Positions 7,198 through 13,012 of a stretch of DNA of 13,012 nt are shown piece after piece; within the stretch, counting starts at the first letter, position 1, and the number at the start of each line of letters is the position of its first letter. The DNA lies in assembly GCA_003506735.1 (NCBI GenBank), contig DNYS01000094.1:21092-34103 (forward strand), written 5' to 3'. The notes beneath the pieces were generated by a model. It was not told the DNA's origin, searched no databases, and was given only the letters and a program-made list of their open reading frames with translations. The position numbers and the translations under genes were made by a program. Source of the DNA: Nitrospinota bacterium. GTDB lineage: Bacteria; UBA8248.

Positions 7198-7213
7198 TTT
7201 TTGCGGAGCACAG
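7198..7213 (-). repeat. Right terminal inverted repeat of the insertion sequence
   Basis: TTTTTGCGGAGCACAG on the plus strand is the exact reverse complement of 6013-6028 and marks the transposase-proximal end of the element. Confidence 0.9.
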
Positions 7214-7219
7214 CCGCCC
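7214..7219. repeat. Target site duplication, right copy
   Basis: CCGCCC is identical to 6007-6012. Removing the element and one copy restores a continuous intergenic sequence running from the hairpin after the glycosylase gene into the region upstream of the lyase-family gene. Confidence 0.8.
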
Positions 7220-7418
7220 GCCGGGGAAATTTTCTTCTTGATATCCGCGTCAATACAATAATTCGGGGATTATTTGCATTATTTATATATCCGCGCCTTT
7301 CCATGCCGCCGGTGGCACCGGTTTTGCTCTGTATCTATTCAGGAGTCGGGAAGTGGGTTGGGCACTCAAAACAGAAAACTTTTAACCTGTTGCCTACAGC
7401 CCTTCGTTTCTCCGTTAT

Positions 7419-7442
7419 GGGCCGGCCCTCCGGGGCTGGCCC
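7419..7442. other. Ten-base-pair GC hairpin with a tetraloop
   Basis: GGGCCGGCCC (7419-7428) pairs with GGGCTGGCCC (7433-7442) around the loop TCCG, with one G-T wobble. No T-run follows on either strand, so it is not a standard intrinsic terminator. It may be a palindromic interspersed repeat or a transcript-stabilising structure. Confidence 0.6.
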
Positions 7443-7516
7443 TACCCAATTCTCATCCGGACATCGTCATCCCCAGCGGCAGGGCACCCCAACCATTCAA
7501 GCCGATCCCCCCGGAT

Positions 7517-7544
7517 TTGCGCCAGCCCCGAATCCCTATATAAT
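7517..7544 (+). promoter_or_regulatory. Probable promoter of the lyase-family gene
   Basis: A perfect -10 box TATAAT (7539-7544) is preceded at 16 bases by TTGCGC (7517-7522), a half-matching -35. Transcription would start near 7551, leaving a leader of about 30 bases with AAGGA ahead of the ATG. Confidence 0.45.
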
Positions 7545-7581
7545 TCGTCCCATCGTTCACCGCCGAAAAGGACTCGCGCCC

Positions 7582-8442
7582 ATGACCCCCGCCGACACGC
7601 TCCGCGTCCGCCTCGACTCGCCCGGCATCATCGTCGCGCCGGGGGTGAGCGACGGGCTCTCGGCGCAGATGGCGGCGGAGGCGGGCTTCGATGTGCTCTA
7701 CATGACGGGGGCGGGGGTTTCGCTGGGAACCTTCGGGACGCCCGACGTGGGGCTGCTCACCCTGACCGAGATGGCGGCCGCCTGCGCGCGGATCACCTCG
7801 GCCGTGGGCGCTCCCCTCATCGCCGACGCCGACACGGGCTACGGAAACGCGCTGAACATGACCCGGACGGTGGAGGAGTTCATCCGCGCCGGAGCCGCGG
7901 CGATCCAGATCGAGGATCAGGCGTACCCGAAGAAATGCGGCCATACCTCGGGCCACCGGCTCGTACCAACGGACGAGATGGTGACCAAGATCAAGGTCGC
8001 GCTCGACAGCCGGGACGATGCGGATTTCCTGGTCATTGCCCGAACCGACGCCCGGAAGGCGGTGGGCCACGACGAGGCGATGCGGCGCCTGGAGGCCTAT
8101 CAAGAGGCTGGCGCGGACATCCTATTCTTTGAGGCCCCGGCCAACGTGGAAGAGATGGCGGACGCCGCACGCCGGTTCGACACCCCACTAATGGCCAACA
8201 TGGTCGAAGGGGGCGCGACGCCGGTGCTTACGCCGAACGAGCTCGAAGCGCTTGGCTTCCGAGTCGCGATTTTTCCGGCATCCGGCTTCCTCGCCGCGAC
8301 CGAGGCACTGACCCGGGTCTACGCCGCGCTGCACGATACCGGTTCATCGACCGCCGATGGCGCGCCGCTCCACTCTTTCAAGGACTTCATCGACCTGATG
8401 GGCTTCGACGAGGTGCTCGAGTTCGAGAGCCGCTTCGATTAG
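7582..8442 (+). CDS. Isocitrate lyase/PEP mutase superfamily protein
   Basis: The 286-residue product is a full-length member of the isocitrate lyase/phosphoenolpyruvate mutase superfamily. Members cleave or form C-C or P-C bonds next to a carboxylate, as in 2-methylisocitrate lyase, dimethylmalate lyase, oxaloacetate decarboxylase and carboxyphosphonoenolpyruvate mutase. Visible features are the metal-binding DADTGYGN (82-89, with Asp82 and Asp84), IEDQ (110-113), the lyase-type catalytic loop KKCGH (117-121, Cys119) and ARTDA (153-157). The KKCGH loop favours a lyase or hydrolase over a PEP mutase, but the substrate cannot be told from sequence. The start at 7582 has AAGGA 9 bases upstream and a promoter-like site behind it; the frame is open further upstream without homology. 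It is monocistronic here and converges on the TRAP gene, 27 bases apart. Confidence 0.9.
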   Translation: MTPADTLRVRLDSPGIIVAPGVSDGLSAQMAAEAGFDVLYMTGAGVSLGTFGTPDVGLLTLTEMAAACARITSAVGAPLIADADTGYGNALNMTRTVEEFIRAGAAAIQIEDQAYPKKCGHTSGHRLVPTDEMVTKIKVALDSRDDADFLVIARTDARKAVGHDEAMRRLEAYQEAGADILFFEAPANVEEMADAARRFDTPLMANMVEGGATPVLTPNELEALGFRVAIFPASGFLAATEALTRVYAALHDTGSSTADGAPLHSFKDFIDLMGFDEVLEFESRFD

Positions 8443-8470
8443 GCGGTCCCAATATGGTCGTTGGGACGCC
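8442..8470. terminator. Candidate bidirectional terminator hairpin between convergent genes
   Basis: GGCGGTCCCAA (8442-8452) pairs with TTGGGACGCC (8461-8470) with a single bulged base and an 8-base loop. It fills the gap between the lyase-family stop codon and the TRAP stop codon and touches both. There is no T-run on either side, so its strength as an intrinsic terminator is uncertain. Confidence 0.5.
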
Positions 8471-9951
8471 TACTCGCGGTCCCAGTGGCGTGCGATCGAG
8501 ACTTTCATGGCGCGGGCTTCGTCCATGAAAGCCTTCACAACCTTTCGACCGGGCAGGCCGCGCTTCTCCAACCGATCGGCCCATTCCTTGGCGAGGTTGG
8601 GGAGCCGCATGGCCCAACGCTTGCGCTCGGCCACCGGCATGTCAAAAACCTTGACGCCCTTCTTCTTCATGATGCCGACGAACTTGTTGATCTTGCCCCT
8701 GTCGATCCCGCTCTGCCATGCGCCGTAGTTTTGCGCGACATCGCGGAAGATGTCGCGGGCGTGCTTGGGCATGTCGTTCCAGGTGTCGGTGTTGACGGTG
8801 ATCGCCGAGGTTGCCGAGACGCCGAACCGGGTCCGCGTCAGATACTTCGCCACCTCGTAGGTCTTGTACGGGAAAGCGAGGACCTCGGAGATCGGATAGC
8901 CGTCATAGAGCCCGTTCTTGATGTCGGTGAACGAATTCAACATCGACGAGCTCACCCACACGGCGCCGGTATTGCGAAGCCACAGCCCCATCGACCCCGA
9001 CGCGCCGATCTTGTGGCCCTTGAGGTCCTCGAACTTCCTGACGGGAAATTTGGTGAACAGCTGCATCGGCGGGCTGGAGCCGCTCTGCAGGAACACTTGA
9101 TCGTACTCCGCATATAGCTTGTTGAGCTCCGGCACCCGCTTGCGCATGTTTCGGTCGATGGTGATCATCTGCACCGAGTCATGCCCGACGAACGGCGTGA
9201 CGTAGTTGAACTGCTCGAGCGCGAGTTTGGACGGCTCAAAGTTCTTGAGGATGAGCCCGACTTGGGCGATCCCTTCCTCGACCGCGCTGAACCCGAAAAA
9301 TTTGTCGAGGGAATAGAACGCCAGACCGACGACGATCGTGCCGACGACCGGGATGACGAGAGCGCCATGATCGAGGCGCTTTTCACGAACCAAGTTGCGA
9401 ATTGTCCGAAAATCGATGCCGACGTGACGCGCGAACTGTATGGCACAGACCACCGCGCCAACCAGGATCAACAGCTTGAGCGGCCATGTCGGCAGCGTGA
9501 AGTCGCCTTCGATGCCCTCATAGGTATCGCGCCGCCACGCCTTGGTGAAGAAGCGCTCCGAGAAGGCGTACAAGATAACCATGAGCGCTGCGCCGGTGAG
9601 ATGGTAGAGCGCCTGGAGCGAATATCCAAGTTGCGGTCGGTTCTTGAGGACACGCCCGATCAGCACGTCGGACCGTGTCAGCCGTCCCCCCCTCAATGCC
9701 GCTGTGATCTGCAGGAAGACGATGGCGATGATCGACATCTCGATGATCAGCGGGATTCCCGAGATCGGTCGGTTGAAGATCGCCCGGCTCCAAACGTCCG
9801 AGTTGATCAGCACCATGATCACGAAGATCCATGCCGTTCCGAGGGCATTTAGAGCCGAGATCAGCCCGTCGAATACGCCCATGACGCGGGTGCGCCAATG
9901 CGCGGCGGAGGATGTAGATCCGTCGGTCGCATCGGGCATTTGAAGATCCAT
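8470..9951 (-). CDS. TRAP transporter fusion: DctQ-type membrane domain joined to a truncated DctP-type binding protein
   Basis: TRAP transporters import organic acids using a periplasmic binding protein (DctP), a small membrane subunit (DctQ) and a large permease (DctM). This 494-residue ORF begins as DctQ: four membrane segments near 30-50, 64-85, 116-133 and 159-175, with the typical SDVWSRAIFNRPISGIPL stretch and FLQITAALRGGRLTRSDVL. A fifth hydrophobic segment (about 196-214) follows. At about residue 223 it turns into DctP sequence (AVEEGIAQVGLILKNFEPSKL, then LFTKFPVRKFEDLKGHKI and LYDGYPISEVLAFPYKTYEVAKYL) and runs to a normal DctP C-terminus. The DctP signal peptide and roughly its first 70 mature residues are missing, and no DctM is present. 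The position of the usual carboxylate-binding Arg is Gly (KIGAS), as I believe occurs in some DctP subgroups. The start at 9951 is chosen because the frame upstream overlaps the MFS gene without homology. Probably non-functional alone. Confidence 0.8.
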   Translation of the reverse strand: MDLQMPDATDGSTSSAAHWRTRVMGVFDGLISALNALGTAWIFVIMVLINSDVWSRAIFNRPISGIPLIIEMSIIAIVFLQITAALRGGRLTRSDVLIGRVLKNRPQLGYSLQALYHLTGAALMVILYAFSERFFTKAWRRDTYEGIEGDFTLPTWPLKLLILVGAVVCAIQFARHVGIDFRTIRNLVREKRLDHGALVIPVVGTIVVGLAFYSLDKFFGFSAVEEGIAQVGLILKNFEPSKLALEQFNYVTPFVGHDSVQMITIDRNMRKRVPELNKLYAEYDQVFLQSGSSPPMQLFTKFPVRKFEDLKGHKIGASGSMGLWLRNTGAVWVSSSMLNSFTDIKNGLYDGYPISEVLAFPYKTYEVAKYLTRTRFGVSATSAITVNTDTWNDMPKHARDIFRDVAQNYGAWQSGIDRGKINKFVGIMKKKGVKVFDMPVAERKRWAMRLPNLAKEWADRLEKRGLPGRKVVKAFMDEARAMKVSIARHWDRE

Positions 9952-10103
9952 CGAAGCGTTACTCTTTCTTCCAACTTCAGAAGACCGAGACAATAATGTC
10001 GGATCGTTCGGTGGGTCACGCCATCGGGAGTGTAGAGTTCCTGGAACCAGACGGAAACGGTTATCTGCTTCGCCGTCAATCGTCGAGTCAAAGGTTGTAC
10101 GGC
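9952..10103. other. Gap between the MFS and TRAP genes
   Basis: These 152 bases hold no gene. An inverted repeat GACA-ATAA-TGTC (9989-10000) is present. I see no convincing promoter, so read-through from the MFS gene is possible. Confidence 0.4.
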
Positions 10104-11345
10104 CTAGCTCGTGCGCTCCAATTCGACGGCCAACCGGCGCCCGGCAGCGCGCGCCCACAACCATAATACGATCGCCAGCACCGCGCCCGTCGCGACCACG
10201 GGCTGGAGGCCGATGAACGAGGCGAGCCAACCCTCGGCCAGCGCGCCGAACGCCGGCAGGCCCCACGATATGACAACGAAAAGGCTCATTACGCGCGCCC
10301 GCATGGCCGAATCGACCGCATTCTGGATCAGGGTCTGCGAGCTGATGCCGCCGAGCAGCATGAAGAAACCGACCGACACCATGAAACAGGCGGCGAGCCA
10401 GATGAAACCGGTAACCGTGAACACGGCGAGCGAGACTCCCGAGAACAGCAGGCTCAGCGTCACCAGCCCAGTCAGCCCGCGTGTCTGGCCACGGTGGGCG
10501 AGCCAGAGGCCAGAGACCAGTCCGCCGAACCCGATCGAAGACATCAGGATCGCGAGCCCGTCGGGGCCACGCCCGAACACCTCGTCGGCGAAGCTCGGCA
10601 GAAGCTCCAAAAACGGCCGAATTAGGATGCCCGTCGCGCCCAGTAGGATCATCAGAAAGCGGATGCCGGGATCGCCGAGGACGTACCTAACGCCGGTCAT
10701 GATGTCGGCAAAAATCTCAAGCGACAACTTGCGGTCGCGACCGGACTCATCGATCCGGATGAACAGAAGAACGGCGAAAAACTGGAAGAACGTCAGCGAA
10801 CCGATCGCCATCACCGTGCCGATGTCCAGCCACAGAATGAGTGCGCCCGCGATCGCCGGACCAACCAGGCGGGCGCCGTTGAACATCGCCGAGCCCAAGG
10901 CGATGGCTGGCGACAGATCTTCGCGCCGGACCAGCGAGTGAACCAATGACATGCGGACGGGCGTCGAAAGCGCCTCGAGCGAGCCGAACACGAAGGTGAG
11001 CGCCACGACCATCTCGATCGTGATGGCGCCGGCAACAGTGAAGCCGGCGAACAGCGCGGTCACGCAGCCGGCCCCGAGCTGGCCGAAGCGGATGACACGA
11101 AGATATCCCACCCGGTCTCCGACGGCGCCGGCGATCAGCGAGACGACGACCATCGGAAAGGCATCGGCGAAGGCGACGATACCGAGCCAGCTCGTCGATT
11201 TCGTCAGCTCCCAAGCCAGCCAAGCGACCGCCATGCGATGCAGCCATCGCCCGATCGTGCTGAAGGTGTTGGAGATGAAGTAGCGGCGGTAGATCGGATT
11301 GGAGAGCGCCCGACCGATACCGCCGAAAAAGGATGACGGTTCCAT
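10104..11345 (-). CDS. MFS transporter, EntS-like (MFS_3) exporter family
   Basis: The 413-residue product is a complete major facilitator superfamily protein with about 12 hydrophobic segments. It resembles the MFS_3/EntS-like drug and siderophore exporter group: an N-terminal stretch NPIYRRYFISNTFSTIGRWLHRMAV, the motif-A-like loop GAVGDRVGYLRVI (73-85) between segments 2 and 3, and PVRMSLVHSLVRREDLSPAIALGSAMFNGARLVGPAIAG in segments 4-5. Such proteins usually export small molecules by proton antiport; the substrate here is unknown. The start lies 18 bases after the stop of the aminotransferase gene on the same strand, so the two are probably co-transcribed. No clear ribosome binding site precedes the ATG, which fits translational coupling. 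It could export a product related to the aminotransferase, but that is only context. Confidence 0.88.
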   Translation of the reverse strand: MEPSSFFGGIGRALSNPIYRRYFISNTFSTIGRWLHRMAVAWLAWELTKSTSWLGIVAFADAFPMVVVSLIAGAVGDRVGYLRVIRFGQLGAGCVTALFAGFTVAGAITIEMVVALTFVFGSLEALSTPVRMSLVHSLVRREDLSPAIALGSAMFNGARLVGPAIAGALILWLDIGTVMAIGSLTFFQFFAVLLFIRIDESGRDRKLSLEIFADIMTGVRYVLGDPGIRFLMILLGATGILIRPFLELLPSFADEVFGRGPDGLAILMSSIGFGGLVSGLWLAHRGQTRGLTGLVTLSLLFSGVSLAVFTVTGFIWLAACFMVSVGFFMLLGGISSQTLIQNAVDSAMRARVMSLFVVISWGLPAFGALAEGWLASFIGLQPVVATGAVLAIVLWLWARAAGRRLAVELERTS

Positions 11346-11363
11346 CGCTCGGACGTTCGCGAT

Positions 11364-12545
11364 TTAACCGAGCACCGTCGACAAACGGTCGAGCGCCGTC
11401 GACAGCGTCTGCGTTTCCGCGGCGAAACAGAGCCGCAGCCGACCTTCGCCCGACGGGCCAAACGCGCGGCCGGGCGCAAGGCCGACGCCGGCCTCGTCGA
11501 TCAGCCGTTGCGCGAACGCGACGCTGTCGGTCATGCCATCTACGGCGAAGAAAGCGTAGAACGCGCCTTCGGGCCGGGCGAGGTGGACGCGCGGCAGGGC
11601 GGCGAGCCGTTGATAGACGAGATCGCGGTTGCGGCGGTAGCGTTCGACGGTGGCGAGCACGAACTCCTCGCCGTCGCGCACCGCGGTCACGCCGGCGTGC
11701 TGGACGAACGACGTCGGCGCCGCGATGTTGAACTCGTTGAGCTTGGCGAACACGTCGCCGAGCGAAGCGGCATGAGTCAGCCAGCCGAGCCGCCAGCCCG
11801 TCATCGACCATGATTTCGAGAAACTGTTGACGACGATCAATTGATCGTCGGGTTCGGCGACGTCGAGGAACGATGGCGCGCGCGGTCGGTCGTAGGCGAG
11901 CCGGACGTATACCTCGTCGGCGACGATGGTGAGGCCGCGCGCGCGGCACGCCACCAGCAGATCGCGTTGCTCGTCGGCCTCCATCATCCAACCGGTCGGA
12001 TTGCCGGGCGAGTTGACGAATACGCCGACGGTGCGATCGTCACATGCATCCAGCACGCGATCGAGATCGAACCGCCAGCCCCCGTCGGCGGCCGGTGTGA
12101 GCGGCACCACGTGTGTCTCACCGCCCATGACATGGACCGTCTCGATGCAGTTCGGCCACACCGGGCCGATGACGATCATTTTGTCGCCAGTGTCGACCAG
12201 CGCTTGCGACGACAGCATGATCGCGTTCATGCCCGATGCCGTGACGGTCAACCGATCAATGCCGATTTCGCGGTCATGCAGTCGGGACACATAGTCCGAG
12301 AGCGCTTCCAAGAGCGGCGGGATGCCACGGTTCTGGGTGTAAAACACGTGATCGTCGCGGAGTGCCTGAATGGCGGCCTCCTTGATAAACTCGGGTGTCG
12401 GCAGGTCGGGTTCGCCGAACCACAACGGGATCACATCGTCGCGGCCGATATTGTCCTCCGCGACCTTGCGGATCAGCGATTCTTCGAGCAATTCGATCGC
12501 GGGCCTGACGAGTCGCGTCTGGATCGGTTCAATTCGTGTGGACAT
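11364..12545 (-). CDS. Class I/II pyridoxal phosphate-dependent aminotransferase
   Basis: The 393-residue product is a full-length fold-type I aminotransferase of the aspartate aminotransferase superfamily, which moves an amino group between an amino acid and a 2-oxo acid. Visible residues are the GEPDLPTP segment (44-51), cofactor-binding NSPGNPTG (178-185), DEVY (210-213, Asp contacting the pyridine nitrogen), the Schiff-base lysine Lys244 in SFSKSWSMTGWRLGW, and a likely substrate-carboxylate arginine in GRLRLCFA (Arg371). The substrate cannot be told from sequence. ATG at 12545 is preceded by GGGAG 5 bases upstream. It heads the minus-strand group (aminotransferase, MFS, TRAP fusion) and is divergent from the dehydrogenase gene. 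Confidence 0.93.
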   Translation of the reverse strand: MSTRIEPIQTRLVRPAIELLEESLIRKVAEDNIGRDDVIPLWFGEPDLPTPEFIKEAAIQALRDDHVFYTQNRGIPPLLEALSDYVSRLHDREIGIDRLTVTASGMNAIMLSSQALVDTGDKMIVIGPVWPNCIETVHVMGGETHVVPLTPAADGGWRFDLDRVLDACDDRTVGVFVNSPGNPTGWMMEADEQRDLLVACRARGLTIVADEVYVRLAYDRPRAPSFLDVAEPDDQLIVVNSFSKSWSMTGWRLGWLTHAASLGDVFAKLNEFNIAAPTSFVQHAGVTAVRDGEEFVLATVERYRRNRDLVYQRLAALPRVHLARPEGAFYAFFAVDGMTDSVAFAQRLIDEAGVGLAPGRAFGPSGEGRLRLCFAAETQTLSTALDRLSTVLG

Positions 12546-12708
12546 GGAAACTCCCGTCTACCACCCTACCGGACCGACGGCCCTTAGGGCACGCCGGCGA
12601 GGGGAACACTATACCTCGCGAGGGCGAAATTACAGGCCGATCCGGGCCGATTGGCGGGTTGGCGGCTTCGCTCCGAGCCAATAGAGTGGCGCCCGAGGAG
12701 GGTCCGAC
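12546..12708. other. Divergent control region between the aminotransferase and dehydrogenase genes
   Basis: This 163-base region should hold promoters for both directions. On the minus strand TATAGT (12613-12608) could be a -10 box for the aminotransferase gene, with only a weak CTGTAA as -35 at 16 bases. A perfect 10-base palindrome, CCTCGCGAGG (12614-12623), lies in the spacer and could be an operator. I see no clear plus-strand promoter. Confidence 0.3.
12695..12702 (+). promoter_or_regulatory. Strong ribosome binding site of the 27-codon leader ORF
   Basis: GAGGAGGG lies 6 bases before the ATG at 12709. It is among the best ribosome binding sites in the window and the main reason to take the small ORF seriously. 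Confidence 0.6.
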
Positions 12709-12792
12709 ATGGACGACATCGCCCGGCGGCTCCCCGACGGTGAGCCCGGGGCCGAGCTGCTCATGCCGCGGTCGGAACCGGTGGTGGCATGA
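12709..12792 (+). CDS. Small 27-residue ORF coupled to the dehydrogenase gene
   Basis: A 27-codon ORF starts 6 bases after GAGGAGGG and ends in a TGA that overlaps the ATG of the dehydrogenase gene (ATGA, 12789-12792). The peptide begins MDDIARRLPDGEPGAELL and is acidic at the start, with no hydrophobic segment. I do not recognise it. The overlap and strong ribosome binding site suggest that translating it feeds ribosomes into the next gene. It could also be the remnant of a longer upstream gene or chance. Confidence 0.45.
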   Translation: MDDIARRLPDGEPGAELLMPRSEPVVA

Positions 12793-13012
12793 AGGCGCTC
12801 CGCATCGATCGATACGGCGGCACGGAAGTGCTCGAGATCGTCGACATCGCGCGCCCCGATCCGGGACCGGGCGAGGCGCTGGTCGAGGTCCATGCGGCGA
12901 GCGTCAACCCGATCGACTGGAAAATCCGCGAAGGCTACATGAAAGCCTTCGTGGACATTCCGATGCCCCACGTGATGGGGCGCGACGTCTCGGGCGTCGT
13001 CGCAATCCTCGG
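12789..13012 (+). CDS. Medium-chain dehydrogenase/reductase, quinone oxidoreductase-like (partial)
   Basis: The first 74 codons of a zinc-independent-type MDR protein are visible; the gene runs off the window. It opens MKALRIDRYGG, followed by the segment PGPGEALVEVHAASVNPIDWKIREGY and then PHVMGRDVSGVV, the classic GroES-like N-terminal domain of NADP-dependent quinone oxidoreductases. The absence of the usual Cys-His zinc ligands in this segment favours the quinone-reductase branch over alcohol dehydrogenases. The start overlaps the stop of a 27-codon ORF by ATGA; the ATG has only GGTGG nearby as its own ribosome binding site. Substrate unknown. Confidence 0.85.
   Translation, partial: MKALRIDRYGGTEVLEIVDIARPDPGPGEALVEVHAASVNPIDWKIREGYMKAFVDIPMPHVMGRDVSGVVAIL

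Larger units (their letters stand above)
6013..7213 (-). mobile_element. Complete insertion sequence, DD35E transposase, 1201 bp
   Basis: The element is bounded by 16-base perfect inverted repeats (CTGTGCTCCGCAAAAA at 6013-6028 and its complement at 7198-7213), flanked by a 6-base direct repeat CCGCCC. It encodes one transposase on the minus strand that fills nearly the whole element, with its stop 12 bases from the left repeat. Single-ORF layout and an integrase-type catalytic domain place it near the IS3/IS481-like groups; the exact family needs an ISfinder comparison. It separates the housekeeping operon from the accessory region and does not break a recognisable gene. Confidence 0.9.
7220..7581. 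other. Intergenic region upstream of the lyase-family gene
   Basis: These 362 bases contain no credible gene. The plus frame open from 7201 has no homology before the ATG at 7582. The region holds an AT-rich block (about 7245-7300), a strong GC hairpin (7419-7442) and a probable promoter (7517-7544). Confidence 0.5.

Noticed and set aside
6012..7214. Insertion sequence ends shifted to begin with TGTG, as in TG...CA elements
   Set aside because: With that boundary the flanking bases do not form a direct repeat, whereas ends at 6013 and 7213 give an exact 6-base duplication.
7201..7581. N-terminal extension of the lyase-family protein
   Set aside because: The frame is open but starts inside the insertion sequence end, shows no family similarity and contains the hairpin and likely promoter.
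8461..9852. Plus-strand ORFs opposite the TRAP gene (218 and 223 codons)
   Set aside because: They are antisense shadows with periodic Asp/Arg/His composition; the minus strand shows recognisable TRAP domains.
9952..10266. N-terminal extension of the TRAP fusion to an ATG at 10266
   Set aside because: The extra 105 codons overlap the MFS gene in another frame, are Arg/Gly-rich and have no homology; DctQ-like sequence starts after 9951.
10747..11991. Minus-strand ORF of 414 codons spanning parts of the MFS and aminotransferase genes
   Set aside because: It is very Arg-rich, in another frame across two real genes; a typical high-GC shadow.
11841..12587. Plus-strand ORF of 248 codons
   Set aside because: It is antisense to the aminotransferase gene, whose PLP motifs are unambiguous.

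Overview
The window looks like bacterial chromosome from a GC-rich, probably Gram-negative organism. TRAP-transporter parts and the run yicC-gmk-coaBC-udg point to a proteobacterium-like or 'deltaproteobacterial'-type uncultured lineage. No rRNA or marker gene fixes the taxon, so this is only an inference. No tRNA, rRNA or CRISPR array was found.

Left part (1-5921), housekeeping. rqcH (ribosome quality control) is on the minus strand and divergent from a compact plus-strand operon. The operon holds yicC (endoribonuclease), gmk (guanylate kinase), coaBC (coenzyme A synthesis) and a family 4 iron-sulfur uracil-DNA glycosylase. A good sigma70-type promoter (TTGACA-N17-TATTGT) precedes yicC. yicC/gmk and gmk/coaBC overlap at stop and start; the glycosylase gene follows after 50 bases and may have its own promoter. 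CoaBC contains no cysteine at all, although the family normally has a catalytic one. A 28-nt repeat (27/28 identical) sits in the rqcH leader and, in opposite orientation, over the stop codon of the glycosylase gene, so it brackets the operon.

Middle (6007-7219), mobile element. A complete 1201-bp insertion sequence carries one DD35E transposase, 16-bp perfect terminal inverted repeats and a 6-bp target duplication (CCGCCC). It lies just downstream of the operon and the repeat.

Right part (7220-13012), accessory metabolism. An isocitrate lyase/PEP mutase-family gene on the plus strand converges on a minus-strand group: aminotransferase, MFS exporter-like protein, and a TRAP gene that fuses a DctQ-type membrane domain in frame to a DctP-type binding protein lacking its N-terminal part. 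No DctM permease is present, so the TRAP locus looks like a deletion product, an assembly join or an unusual fusion. At the right edge a medium-chain dehydrogenase/reductase gene begins. A 27-codon ORF with a strong ribosome binding site precedes it and overlaps it by ATGA.

I did not see a clearly new multi-gene system. The observations most worth checking are the TRAP Q-P fusion, the operon-flanking repeat, the cysteine-free CoaBC, and the small coupled leader ORF.
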